Part shown: positions 22,718-34,680 of the stretch, in pieces
Layout: each line of letters begins with the position of its first letter
How positions within the stretch are numbered: position 1 is the stretch's first letter
Assembly: GCA_011033025.1 (NCBI GenBank)
Contig: WFMF01000243.1
Location: forward strand, 62,001 to 126,000
Direction: 5' to 3'
Source of the DNA: Beroe forskalii
Taxonomy: Eukaryota > Ctenophora > Nuda > Beroida > Beroidae
Length of the DNA: 64,000 nt
Translations under genes and position numbers: made by a program
The notes under the pieces: generated by a model
Databases searched by the model: none
What the model was told of the DNA's origin: nothing
The model's input: only the letters and a program-made list of their open reading frames with translations

Positions 22718-23065
22718 CTGAAACGAGAGGAAATGTGATGTCTGTGTTGTGAATTAGGAGACAGAACCTGTTGGATTAGAAGTAAACATTCAAAAAATTT
22801 CAAAAATGAGTAAAATTGTTATCATGCCTATAAGATTTTCCGTTCTTTGAACTGTGATGTATTGAAGTGATTTTAGCATTTGTAGGGGTCGGCTGTCAAT
22901 TGTAAACGTATTGTCATGTCAGTATGGTTTCACTCTTCGTTTTTTTGTCAGTTGGTCAAATTTTTGTCAATGGTGTAAGATGCTCTATGGCGAGTCAATA
23001 GAGCTATTTAAGAACAAAATCAATGAAAATGTATTCCCATTTTCGGTTCGTTTAGATGTGCACAC
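22718..23065. other. Intron
   Basis: 348 bases between two in-phase exons. Nothing else supported. Confidence 0.7.
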
Positions 23066-23940
23066 CTTGTCGTGAACTCTAGCTGGAGTAGACATGGGAG
23101 TATCTTGGACAGGTTCCAATCTCACCAAAGACGTGACAGGGTCACGTGACTTTGCAGAGTCACGTGACTTGTCACGTGTTGAGGAGCGCGCGCCACCTTG
23201 CGCACGTGCAATTGGACCAGCAGCAACCAGGGTCGTCTGGGTGTTAAAATTCTCTGAATCCACGAAGAGTTTCTTCTGAATGTTGGCGTCAATACTTCTC
23301 CCCTGAGGCTTGGAACTCCCAGCAGACCGACACTTGGTGTACGGCTCTTTGGCAACCATCTTCCTGATCGGAGACTTCGTCACGTTAATCCGTTCCGTAG
23401 AAGTAGCTCTGGCTGGTATCTTGTTGCCTGGCAACGCACGTGAGGCAGATCCAATCAATCGCGTGACGTCATTATCATCACGCGTGAGTGACATATCGTC
23501 CAATGAAACGGGGTGCTCAGAAACGGAGACACTCTGAGTCCTGCGAAATCTCAAGGAACTGCTGAATTTCCGTTCCCGCTTGATAACAACCAGACCACTA
23601 CTGAGGGGCGATTCCCCACCCTCAACCTCAGAAGGTCGTTCTGTGTTTGGGCGCTCTGTGGAAGGCGGAGTGGGAGGAGGTAGAGGTTTAGTGGCTGTGG
23701 GGAGGGCGGCTTAGTCCGGGAGCTTTGGGCATCACTTCTCAGTTTTTTAGAATCACTCCGAGCGACTTTAGGGTCTGATCTGATACCATTTAGTTCCGGT
23801 CTGACGCTCTTAGGATCAATCTTCTGGCTTCCGGGCTGATTTCTGGGACGGTTTGGTTCTACATGAGGGATGGGAGAGATAGCACCGGTCGAATGGATCG
23901 GCTTTATTGGTCCTTTCGATGTAACGGCAGTCTTTTTAAT
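23066..23940 (-). CDS. Internal exon with one-base frameshift
   Basis: 875 bases; acceptor CACTCGTAAG before 23940, donor GACAAG|GTGTGC after 23066. Both ends are phase 0, so the length should be divisible by three but is one base short. The frame is open from IKKTAVTSKGPIKPIHSTG to about SRTKPPSP, then the other frame takes over (TATKPLPPPTPPSTERPN onward to TPARVHDK). The break lies in a CCCTCCCC run near 23690-23712 and is best explained by one missing C in the assembly; a pseudogene is possible. The protein is basic, Ser and Pro rich, with RKFSSSLRFRRTQSVSVSE (a run of likely phosphosites) and three KSRD/TRDK phrases. No known domain. Confidence 0.75.
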
Positions 23941-24289
23941 CTTACGAGTGAACATAACAAATTCTCATTACATCGACAAATATGAGATATATGAAAAGAG
24001 ACGTATACAACAATCCGTAATGGCAGTGTACGCGTGTACTTGAATAGCTGATAAGAAATGCGTGTATACTGTGTTATGGCATACACCCGCATAATGAACG
24101 CCGAACGGGCTTGTGTTCATCACATACAAGATTACAGGCTGCAAGATCATTACTGCTTGGATTTAATCCTAAATAATTGCAATTCTATTGTATTGAGACA
24201 AGCAGGAGATATACCGAACTAATACAATGGCTATTATACCAAACCCATCCTGTGAGTATGCATTCCACCGCGTACAAACAAATTGACGG

Positions 24290-24370
24290 GTGAGAAATGA
24301 GAAAATGGCGTCACTATCATGAGTTGAAATAAGAAACTATTAATAATGAAGTCAATTGAGATATTTTTGA
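24290..24370. mobile_element. Degenerate CRE-type MITE remnant
   Basis: GGGTGAGAAATGAGAAAATGG, GCGTCACTATCATGAGTTG, AATGAAGTCAATTGAG. Resembles one arm of the CRE-bearing MITE family and lies in the short intron between the two large exons. Confidence 0.4.
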
Positions 24371-24416
24371 GCTATAATTAAAATCAATATTTCCACATTT
24401 CCCCTTTAAAACTCAC

Positions 24417-26661
24417 CATTTCATTGCCCTTCACGAAGTCCAGTCCCCCCGCTGTATTACAGGGCACAGCAGGTTTATAATCCATAGGAGTGGTAGGTGC
24501 TGAACTCCTATAATCACCCGAGCGTGATCTGTAATGTCCCGGCTTGTAATCACCAGGTCTGTAATCACTGGAGGTGTAATCACCCGACTTGAAATCACCC
24601 GGACGTATCGTCCGTCGCCGGACCAAACCCGGGCCTTTGCCGGACGCTGAGGACCCGGAGGAACTGTAGCCACTTTCAAAGGAATTCTTAGTGTTCCGAG
24701 GTGAAGTTGGGGACGCTTCCACCTGTTGTTGTTGTCGTGGTGATGTCATCAACTGGGCGTTGCTAGGGTGGTTGCTTGGGGGAGTGGACATGTTGCTAGG
24801 ATGGTTGCTCGGGGGAGTAGATGCGTTGCTATCACGGGAGTCATTCGGCTCTGATTTAACACTCCTGGCTTGTCCCGGGCTAGCCAGAGGATCAACAAAC
24901 ACTGCGCTGTCTGCAGAATGAAACAGTGCACTATCCGCTGAGTTCATATCTTCGTCATACGAATTATGAGACCTGACTTCGCTCAGAGACCTCCGGATAC
25001 CACGAGGCGATCTTTTTATCTCGCTACTCTGTCTGGTCACATGATCACTTTGGGAAGTGGCATCACTTTGGGATGAACTCTCAAACAGGAGCGTGTTTCT
25101 CCTGAGAGCTGAGTGGTACTGGCTGAGGGATGAGGCGGAGAGGGATGAAACAAGACCCCGGTGGGATGGGGAGGAGACAGAAGATGTGTGAGATGCAGGG
25201 GCGGGAGACATGAGAGATTTGATGCTTGGTTGATGTTGGCGATCTTGCTGATGTTGGCGATCTTGCTGATGATGCTGACGATCTTGTGGGTGTTGCTGAC
25301 GATCTTGCTGATTTTGTGGGTGCGGTTGTTCTGGCTGGTAACTCGGTGCCATGGGATTTAGCCTTCGGAGTGGAGGTGCTGCTGGTGGCAGAGAGGCTTT
25401 ACAGAAATACGGCGAGGCGGGGTGGCTTGAAGATCCAAGGTGGCTTGATGATCCGGGATGGCTTAAGGTCGGTCCTCTCCAATCTTCTGTTATGTTCTGA
25501 AGAGGGTGGTTCCTCCGGTTAGAGAAGTGTCCGTGGAGGGAGCGTTGGTGAAAGAATGGGGAGTCCCGGGATGGGATTATAATCTGAGGTACTCCCCCCA
25601 CTGTGGCTGGAAGATCACGTGATATGTCACGTGACGTGGCTGTGTCACGTGATGTGCCAGATTCAGGACTTGCTAACTTGGGGGTGGAGGGTTCGCTCAC
25701 AGTACCACTCCACAGGTTTAACCCTTCACGAGGCCTGCTTCCAGGGTTACCATGGTTACTACCGGGGTTACCATGGTTACTACCGGGGTTATTGCCATGG
25801 TTACTCGTCATCGCCTCGTGGTAGGGGTTTGACTCGTGGTAGGTCGTGTGGGGTTGGCTATCACGAGTCTCGAAAGTAAACACGTTAGCAGCTGATGTAC
25901 GGGCGAGAGTGGAGGGAGGGTAGGGGCGTTGAGAGAGTACGCTATCACGTGACACGCTATCACGCGACGAAGTCTGTGAAATGTCACGCGAGGGAGGCCG
26001 AGAGGAGTGGGATATATCGCGTGATGGCGGTCTGTCACGCGTTGCCATGGTAATATCACGCGTTGCCATGGTGATATCACGCGATGCAGGTCTGGATGGA
26101 ACGTCACGTGACGTGTTCATGTCACGTGACACGTTAGGATCGCGTGAGGATGGTCTGGAGTAGGATGAGACGCTCTGTGTTGCTCGGAGGGTGGAATGGC
26201 TAGATTTGGGGGTGCTGCAGGGGGAGCCGTGGAAATACTCCCGTGCTGCGTTACTGGAGAGATGGAGTCCCGGGCTTTTGGGAGGGAGACTAGCGCTGGG
26301 TGTCACGTGATTTGATACAGGCACGTGATTGGGTGTCGGGGTCACGTGTCCATTTGGGGGAGTCACGTGTTCTGTCACGTGGTTAAACGCGTTCACACGA
26401 CTTGCGACCAGGGACTGGGTGCTGACTAGAGGTCGGTGGGCGCTGTAGGATCTGAATCTAGGGCTGGTATTGCTGTTACCATGGTTGCTGTTACCATGGT
26501 TGCTGTTACCATGGTTCCCGTTACCATGGTTCCCGTTACCATGGTTCCCGTTGCTATGGTTACTCCTCAGTGGTTCCAGTGATCGGGTGCGTGTTACTGG
26601 CTGATGGGAATGCATCACACTTGAAGGTGCTGGTTCAGAGTGTACTTCATGTCTTTTTAAT
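24417..26661 (-). CDS. Giant internal exon, low-complexity disordered protein
   Basis: 2245 bases: acceptor TATTATTTTAG before 26661, one base completing a codon, 748 open codons, then donor AATGAAATG|GTGAGTTTT after 24417, phase 0 into the next exon. The frame is open upstream of the first Met to the acceptor (LKRHEVHSEPAPSSVMHSHQ), so this is an internal exon. In order: about six NHGN[S/G] repeats (15-bp period), an NHVT-rich part, many SRD/TRD phrases, more SNHGNPGS repeats, Ser/Pro-rich sequence, a QDRQ[HQ]-rich stretch of about 60 residues, an ERSP-like basic patch (IKRSPRGIRRSLSEVRS), STPPSNHPSN repeats, and [SR]GDY repeats near the end. Much more GC-rich than the flanking introns. No catalytic or binding domain recognised. 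Confidence 0.85.
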
Positions 26662-28940
26662 CTAAAATAATAATTTATCGATAATGTATAAATTCATCTG
26701 CTTTTGATATTTTAAACCTGCGCAAAAATTCTGAGAAAACCAAATTCGACAACGAAGCAGACACCAAAACAACGGACAAATTCATAAAAATTAAGTTTAA
26801 ATGGGCTGGAATTTGCAAAATATAAATTCAAACCAACAGCGATATTTGCGGGGGTTTAAAACAGAAACTTCTAAAGTATGCTGTTAATCGGTTTCTTACA
26901 ACAATATATTCGCAACTATAGGGCGTGAACCTGACTTCACAAACGTTTACCACAAATTACTATCGTCCTTTTATAGTGGGTGGAATGTGCGTGTTTACAG
27001 CAAAATAAAATTATTATTAAAATTAATATATTATTTCAGCGTTAAATACCCTTAGATAAATAATATATTGAATACCAGGAAGAAATATAATATGTGTAAT
27101 TTATAGTAAATTAGAGCCTGTTTAGGGAAATAAAAACTACCACAGGAGTTCAGAAATATAACACAAATATAAATTATAATGGAAGAGGTAAAAGATTACT
27201 GAATATTATAATGGATATTTAATTGATTATTTAATTGAGTAATTGGCACTCTATATACCGTGGGTCAACAATAAAATTAACACTCTAAAAGTAGTCGTAT
27301 GCCAGTCGAATTGGAAATTATAATATAAGTCAAGTAGTCCATTAATTATTTCAGTGATTAAATTAATTACGACGCTTGTCAGCGAAGATAATTTTGGTGG
27401 ACAACTTTCATAGTTGTAAGAAGATTGCCAATAGGTTGTTAGACTGAAGTCGCGGTTGTTAATAGGTTTTTAATCTGAAGTTGCGGTTGTTAATAGGTTG
27501 AGTGCATAATAATTTAATGTGAATATCCCAAGAACCGGTGACTGCTCATTGAATGTCGGCCGTGTAGGCTGCAGCGAAAAGGCGGAAAACTCATGGAGAT
27601 AAAGACTTAAAGAGTGCAATGTAATGTGATAAAAGCTAACGAAGATTTTACGAAAGTTAGGAAAATGTCGGACTTGTGTCAGCGACTGGCATTATATTCG
27701 CTCAGGTACGTTCGTTAATGAACGAACCCTTTCCGACGTGTTTGCTGTTTATTTGAGAAAGGCTTTCAAGAAATCTATAAAACACTTCACCTCGAAAACG
27801 TAAGAAATTAAAGGGCACGCAAACCGGATAAAGAAGTAAGATATACTCTGAGCCTTGAAACTTTCGAATAATATGAAATAATTCCCGAGGAGGTAAGAAC
27901 TCTCAAATTCGTAGGTCGCTATAATGAGCGGAGATTACAAAATTACACAACATGTGTACACAGCATACCGTACACAGGGTATGCTAATTATGCGAGCTCT
28001 GCTAACTTGCAGTACTTGTCACAGTATTAAATCCTGTACATGGCTGGGTATGTCACAGCCTGGCATGTGTACATGTCACAGAGGGTTGTAAGATTTCAGA
28101 ATTATGAATGGCATGGTTTTATTGAGATTTCAAGGGTTTCAACCCTTGCATTCGTATGCAGACTCGCCTTTCACGAGGGCACATGATCAATCAGCAGGAT
28201 CTATCAAGAAGTTTCAAAAGCCGCGCAGACAGCAGTGCACGTGCAATCACTGCAGCCAGTGTCAATTAAAGCACACACAGAGCACGGCAGCGCGCGAGGT
28301 TTACTGAGCACCTTATGACGAGAGGTCGTCTTATGCACGGCCACAGTTGCAAATATCCTCATAAAAATTTTTAATTTTGCTACTGCTGCAGATTGAAGAA
28401 GGATGATGGACATTGGACACTGAAAAATTCCAATAAAGATTACGAGCCCAATAAAAAACTAAAAAAAGATGGTTTTCTTTTCAACTCATCGCCTATCAAC
28501 AGACTTGAGCATAGCGACATAGCAACTGATAGACGTCGACACAACCATATTCGACAACATAATATGTCCATAAAATATAGAATTTATTAACATACAATAT
28601 ATTACTAGGCAGATGCGATGACCTCATAATAGTAGCTCAAAGTGGTGAATTGATGAGGTTTTAAAGCGTCCTTTTTTCGCAGTCTTTATTAAAATATCCA
28701 CGAAATTCCAAGTTAATAAATACTCTACTTTAACAAATTCGCAGGCGTTAAACTTGATGGTTTCTTCATGACATTCGTAACTGGTAAAAGTTTGTTAAAA
28801 TATCCATATTCTGACATAATACGTAAAATGCTCACGTAAAAATGTTCCGAATGATAAAGTAGAGCGTAGACAGATGGTGACGTCATTATCAGGGTTTAAA
28901 ATGGTGAATTAAGAAATCGTAACTTCTACTCTTCTTGCAC
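26662..28940. other. Intron or intergenic, no gene seen
   Basis: AT-rich. A MITE-like half (TGGTGACGTCATTATCAGGG with TTTAAAATGGTGAATTAAG) lies at 28866-28922. Around 27410-27500 a phrase GGTTGTTAATAGGTTT..CTGAAGT..GCGGTTGTTAATAGG is repeated. The slightly GC-richer 28090-28330 has an open plus frame but no splice sites that I trust. Confidence 0.5.
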
Positions 28941-30413
28941 AATTCCCGCCCTGGCCAGGGCGGTAACCCCCCGCGGTAATAAAAAAGACTGGCCAGGGTA
29001 TATATTAGAGATTTGAGTGTCACAGGGTGATATAATATATACATAATAAGATAGATCATGATAATTAGGAGCAAAGTTATAAAGCCGAGATCTCAAGAAC
29101 GGGAAATGGTAGAGCCATGATCGTGGTCAGGTTTTGTTGATCTAAGATGGGAAAATGTTATAGGCTATAAGAGAAGTTCTGGTGACGTCATTTTCACGTC
29201 ACTATGACGTCATCAACTTAGCGAAATTTTATTTCTTTTTTAGGTCATCTTTCTGTGCATTTTTCACCAAGAAGGGATGGAGATAGCTCAAAAATGTTGA
29301 AAAATCGTTAGTTGGAAATTTAAAGAGCTTTCAGAAAATCATACGGATCATCGGGCTATCTCGATTTTTCATCGAGATATACGCGATTTTCTAAGGTACG
29401 GTGAAACATCGATTTCCAAATTATAGGTCAAAACTTAAACGAGTGAGATGTACAACGTATCTTGAGATGAGACCGGTCAAAGTATGTTATACTAAGGCAG
29501 AATTGCTTGATAGGCTATATGGGAAGTTGGTTTGAGCCTATTTTGGTGCTGTGATGACGTCATCAAAATCGCGTAAAACCACTAAAATAACGTATTTTGC
29601 GATAGAACGCTATTTTGTGCTACTTTGAACATCTCTAACTCAAAGAGTTTTCATCTCATAATGTTTTACATTGATATGCTGCTTTTAGACCTTGAGATTT
29701 AGCTATAAAACGAGTTTCAGGGCGATCGGTCGAAGATTGTTGTCGTGAGAGGCTTCTAAAAATTGAACTGCAAATTGATTGAAATTACGTTTATGACGAA
29801 AAATTGTACTGTAATCCTATTCTCTGATACGATGGTCAACTGACAATGGTTTTTCTATGTCTTACAGTGAATAGGGATGGGAAATATACGATGAACTAGT
29901 GGAGCACGTGAGTTCACGCGGACGTTTTGTAGAAATTAGAGGATTTAAAGAAATTGATGTTTACACGGGATTTTCGACTTGATTATGTTGAAATGAGTTC
30001 AAATACAAATAATGCACGTGAAATTAAATCTGGTTGCTATATTAAAGCACGTGAGTTCGCGTGGACGATTTGTAGAAATTAGGGGATTTGAAGAAATTGA
30101 TATTTACATGGGATTTTCGACTTGGTTACCTTGAAATGAGTTCAAATACGACTTATGTACGTGAAATAAGATCTGGTTGCTATATTTAAGCACGTGAGTT
30201 CGCGTGGACGATTTGTAGAAATTAAGAAATATATCAATTCTAGTAATTCCAAGTTAGAATAACGTAGTTTTGGACTTAGTTAGGGCGAGTTACGTGGGTT
30301 CGGCTTGCGTGTGGGCTAATTACGTGGGTTCAGACTACGTGAGGGCAAGTAACGTGGGTCCAAACTGCCTTTGGGCAAGTAACATGGGTTCAAACTACAT
30401 ACATCTGTCAAGA
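28941..30413. repeat. Dispersed repeat family R, copy 1
   Basis: Begins AATTCCCGCCCTGGCCAGGG and aligns with 38637-40338. Shared landmarks are GTGTCACAGGGTGAT, GAGATCTCAAGAACGGG, CATGATCG, CGAGATATACGCGATTTTC, GTCGAAGATTGTTGTCGTG and several copies of CACGTGAGTTCACGCGGACG. Toward the end, GTGGGTTC..CTACGTG phrases repeat every 30-40 bases. It ends at the TA-flanked MITE. It contains two TGACGTCATC words, also present in copy 2. Non-coding. Confidence 0.85.
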
Positions 30414-30486
30414 TATCACCACCAAAACCGTTGGACGGTTGGTCTAGTAACCCCCCGCGGGTTTGGATGTGACAACAGAACCTGAA

Positions 30487-30499
30487 AGAGACAAAAAGG
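30487..30499. repeat. 13-bp target-site duplication, left
   Basis: AGAGACAAAAAGG, repeated exactly at 31911-31923. The intact MITE at 40341 has a single version (AGAGACAAAATGG). Confidence 0.88.
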
Positions 30500-31910
30500 C
30501 GGGGCAGGGACCTGGTTCTTTCCAGTTGGGGCCTCACGCACCTCCCCCTCCCGAGTGTGCCAACTGCACTTCCCCATGCAGTTGGTATCATCCACACGGG
30601 GCAGGGACCTGGTTCTTTCCAGTTGGGGCCTCACGCACCTCCCCCTCCCGAGTGTGCCAACTGCACTTCCCCATGCAGTTGGTATCATCCACACCTTCCA
30701 CCTGCTGGGTACTCTCTAGTACCACTCACCAGCTAAGTATCATAACTTCACTATCCAGCCCCTCACGGTATATTAACTTTTGATTTTACATTATAACCGC
30801 CCTAGCCCCCTCTTTCTATATCTATACTATTCTTTTATCTTTTTACTTAATTCATTATAATTCAGGTACACTACTTGAAGACTGTCCTCAAAGGGAATGA
30901 TCAACCCATACATACATATTATATACTGTAACAACATTGGCACAGCCCGGTAGTCATAACCCACTTTGTACTACAAAAAACCAATATGGCTTCCTCCCTC
31001 AAACTATCAAAGGCCACTCAAGAAGCCCTGATAAAAATTTTCTCCTCATACAACTTGTTAAAGTTCAGATCCCTCCAAGGTTCCTCAGCACCATCATGAA
31101 ATAAATTTTGTTTCATTCTGGAATCAGCAGTTGCATTGGCGACCCCTGCATTATCAACCCTCTTACTGCTATAAAAATTAGCCCATTGTCCAACTCTCCC
31201 ATATTATATCCAATAAGTAAACAACATTTTATCTCGTTATATCTCCCACTTTCATCACCCTCACCTGCTGGGTACTCCGTACTTCAAACCAGCTAAGTCT
31301 CATTACCTCACAACTTCTGTCAAGCAACAAATTTCTGTACATCTAGACCCATAAAAATAAATACAATAAACTGCAGCCCATTTCGAAAGGATGTCCCCTC
31401 CCAATAAATCTGATTTAGCAACATTACTATGATTAATGAACAATAATACAACACCAAAAACATCATCAAAACTAACAATCAGTTCCCTCTCTTCTTTTCC
31501 AGGTAGTACCCCATAGCTGGGTTTTGCCCATTGATCCCAGCATAACTCCAATCAATGGGAATATTATTTACACAGTCTGGTTGGGTCAGACCTCCCTGTG
31601 GCTCAGTCAGACGAAGGGAGGTGGTACATAGCCACCTCCGGCTGATCTCCGACTTAATCTGCAGGCAAGCATTGACTTGCTTTGCAGTCTGTTTGAAGCC
31701 AGGGGCGTTGGTAGCTTACTGGTCCAGTGAGGTCCTGGACGGGTGGGCTACTCTCAGCCCAGGATATCTCCGGCAGTCGGGTGGCCTAAAAACCACCCAG
31801 GAGTTCACACCCTTCGCCTAGTGTACTAGGGATAGTCTCCATGCTCAGCATGGCTGCCACCGGCCTGGTTGATTAAACCGACTGTGGCCATTTTACTAAG
31901 ACTAAGACTA
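30500..31910 (+). mobile_element. Retroelement-like insertion inside the MITE
   Basis: 1411 bases flanked by a 13-bp duplication. The right end is ACTAAGACTAAGACTA, a short tandem tail of the kind found at the 3-prime end of several LINE clades, which would make it plus-strand. The left end is two tandem 97-bp copies (30501-30597, 30598-30694), unusual for a 5-prime-truncated LINE and possibly promoter monomers. No intact reverse transcriptase is present. A plus-strand phrase NQYGFLP (near 30988) is reminiscent of a reverse-transcriptase motif but is too short to rely on. Assignment rests mainly on the tail and the length of the duplication. Confidence 0.65.
30501..30694. repeat. 97-bp tandem duplication
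   Basis: Two adjacent, almost identical 97-bp copies beginning GGGGCAGGGACCTGG and containing CAACTGCACTTCCCCATGCAGTTGG, an internal hairpin (CCAACTGCA with TGCAGTTGG). Confidence 0.95.
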
Positions 31911-31923
31911 AGAGACAAAAAGG
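31911..31923. repeat. 13-bp target-site duplication, right
   Basis: AGAGACAAAAAGG, directly following the ACTAAG tail. Confidence 0.88.
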
Positions 31924-31987
31924 GCTGATCACATCCAAACCAGCGGGGGGTTACTAGACCAACCGTCCAACGGTTTTGGTGGTGATA

Positions 31988-34592
31988 TTTATAAAAAGTG
32001 TTTTTCTTTGTAGCAAGGCCACGCACTAGAAAGTTACAATATGGAACACTAGAGCGATGACACGGGAAAGCGCAGCGAGGAATTTAAAACAAACAATCGG
32101 TAAAATATAATGGTGAAGTGACAGGGGAATGATGATAGAATGGTGGAAGAATGATGGTAGAAAAGGGTAGAATAACAGTGGAATCGTAGTAGTATGACAG
32201 TGTGGAGTTTTAAACCAACTAACGAGTAACGCTCGGTAAAATAATATTATGGTGGAGTGGCAGTGGAATGAGGGTTGTGACAGTGAAATAATAGTAAAGA
32301 TAACTGCAATCTGTATGAAAGTGAAAATGTATTCAAAAATTATGAAAATCCGCTAAGAAGTCAGAACGTAGAAATTATAAAGAACTCTACAGATAAAAGT
32401 AGATTATGGAATTAAGAGCGCCAAAAATTGCACGAAAAACAAGAAAATAAAATTATGTGTCTAGCTTCAATTAAAATTTTTAGGTCGATCGAAAAAATAC
32501 GCTAATGCGGTGTAAATTATTGGCTGACATTTTTGAGCGATCGTTTCATCACTTTTTTATTTTCATTTCGCACGCCGCACGTGGAATGTGATATTTTCTA
32601 AAGACCTTCTGAAATCTGAATTTCCGTTAAGAATTCTTTTATATTTGCATTAAATCCCTAAAATTTGCGTTACACTTACATCCTTTAATTTGCGTTTTCG
32701 TACGTAATTTGCGTTTTCGTACGTATCTTAAAATATACCAAGAAAAGTTAACGAGTGAGAATTCTATTTTTAAACAAATGAGTTTCAGTAAAGCAAATTC
32801 AAATTCATCGTTTTTAAGCATAAATCTGTAAACAAAATGATGGCTACCAAACCAGATTTATTTTATACTAATGCGTTTTTATCGTTTATTTTTACTTTTA
32901 TGGCTTAGCTTATATATTGCACTTATAGAAATTCACAAGTTTCACGGATTTAGGTGTCAAAAATTGCGTTATATTCTGTGAATGAGAAATGTTATTTTTT
33001 GAGGAAATTTGAGGAAATAAAAAGATAAATCAACGCTTCTTTCGAAGATGCAAACTTGTTTTCAATGCAAGGAAAGACAAACTTAGACAAGGTAAGCCAA
33101 TTTATATAAATTACACTATTACTTTCGTTATAAAGGCGTTCATTAATACAACTTTTAATGAATCTTATATTTTGTTTTCTCTGGTCAGCAGTTAGGTTAG
33201 ATTATTCAATGTATATAGTTAGCTTAGAATGTGGCACATGCCAATCCGCCACACCACGGAAAATTTTAACCACACTGTAGACTTTCATCCTCTTTCCCCA
33301 TTCTCATCCAAACCTCATATATAATGATAATTATTTTCTTTCGAACCCAGCCCAATACTCCTCCTCCCCTCCTCCTAACCAAGCCCTGTATATTCCTCCT
33401 CTAAGTTTTAACATTGACAGGGAATGTGCTAGTTTGAGCACTTTTACTGATTTATAGTCAACTTGAGACTAAGTCATCTGTCCATCTACTTCAATGGGAC
33501 TAAAGTCATAAAATTGAAAATTTTGGGTTTAGGTCATAATATTCTTTCGTCAATATTTGATGGTGAAGATTGTCGATTGATCTAATACGTGATTACAATG
33601 TTTAAATTACTCAACTCAAATTGCAGCTACAGGGCAAATTGCTGCATGACCATTGACCATTGCGTATATTCATACAGATACCCTGCAACCTTACATGATT
33701 ACAGCGTGATTGTCAGCGTGATTACCAGAACTCAGAATATCAATATAGTTGTACATAAAAACTTCAAGGCTCAACCAACAACAGATTACAGAGCAGCGTT
33801 CAGGTACATATAAATGTATAAAAGTGTTAACTTGATGAGGAGCAGTCGAGTTTTATGTGTAAATCATGAATCTTACTGAACTCCAATTTTAGGGGAGCAG
33901 AAGCTTCGACTTCATGAACATGCATACCATGCATGTAAAGAGTCAGAGAACCTTACAAAATTATGAAATTCAAGGCTGATGAAGCGTGGAGGAATGGAAG
34001 AACCTGGTTAGAATAAAATTGAAAACGTTGAATGATGTACGAGAAAGTTTGATATATCAGAAGCTTTGATTTTCGTCGCCAGGTTTTCCCACGCTCACAT
34101 ACGGTGATAACAGTTATCTTAACATGTATAGGTGTGTAAATTCTTGCAAACATACTGCAGCCATATCATCTAACATCTTGTAGAAAGTATAAATTCCTAA
34201 CGTGAAAATTCTTAACTTTTACCCAATGGAAATGACTAATTTAGTAATTCTAGCAAACCATGGAATGTTCCATTTGATTAATTTTTAACACAAATGCAAG
34301 GCGAAGGCTGTGAAGCATAAGAAAAAGCAAATTTTCAGAAGCCCTTTCAATCGTAACAAACATAACACGTCCTACAGAAAACATAATACACCTATAATTT
34401 GGACTCAGCTTTAATAATAATATATCTTTCACGAAGCTGGGATACTTAGCTGAATTAGACCAAATTAAAACTACAAGAATTTCCAGATATTTGGAGTTTG
34501 ATGGACAGGCCTGAGCCGCATGGGAAATAAGGTTATTGGAGGAGCGCGTGCGAATAAAAGGCGGGTGAAATAATATGTCCTTGTCGAATATA
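31988..34592. other. No gene seen
   Basis: AT-rich non-coding DNA. A 20-base phrase ATTTGCGTTTTCGTACGTA occurs twice in tandem at about 32689-32728. A loose GGTGAAGTG/AATGGTGG/CAGTGGAAT series occurs at 32110-32290. An open plus frame at 33589-33813 has no supporting features. Confidence 0.5.
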
Positions 34593-34680
34593 GCTAAAAA
34601 TAGGAAGTTGGTGACGTCATCTTTATAGCACAAAAGTGGTGAGTTGATTACGTTTAACCGCCTATTTTGGTGCGGGAATT
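34593..34680. mobile_element. CRE-bearing palindromic MITE
   Basis: AAAATAGGAAGTTGGTGACGTCATC, ATAGCACAAAAGTGGTGAG, TTGATTACGTTTAACCGCC, TATTTTGGTGCGGG. Family member in the opposite orientation to the copy at 18921. Confidence 0.75.

Larger units (their letters stand above)
30416..31985. mobile_element. TA-flanked MITE split by a later insertion
   Basis: Terminal inverted repeat TCACCACCAAAACCGTTGG ... CCAACGGTTTTGGTGGTGA, with TA on both sides (30414-30415, 31986-31987), as in Tc1/mariner-like elements. Removing the insertion at 30500-31910 and one copy of its duplication leaves about 146 bases, matching the intact 147-base element at 40341-40487. Confidence 0.9.

Noticed and set aside
25161..25522. 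Plus-strand frames opposite the giant exon (for example 25226-25522)
   Set aside because: Antisense shadows of a GC-rich repetitive coding exon. The minus-strand frame is far longer and has consistent splice sites.
30970..31100. Plus-strand NQYGFLP phrase resembling a reverse-transcriptase motif
   Set aside because: Seven residues only, and the frame does not continue as a recognisable reverse transcriptase. Used only as a weak hint for the insertion.
31303..31551. Minus-strand 82-codon frame with a phrase LLGGDILSKWAAV, reminiscent of the end of a retroviral-type protease
   Set aside because: No active-site motif, no neighbouring polymerase, and it lies on the opposite strand to the tail of the insertion that contains it. 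Probably chance.
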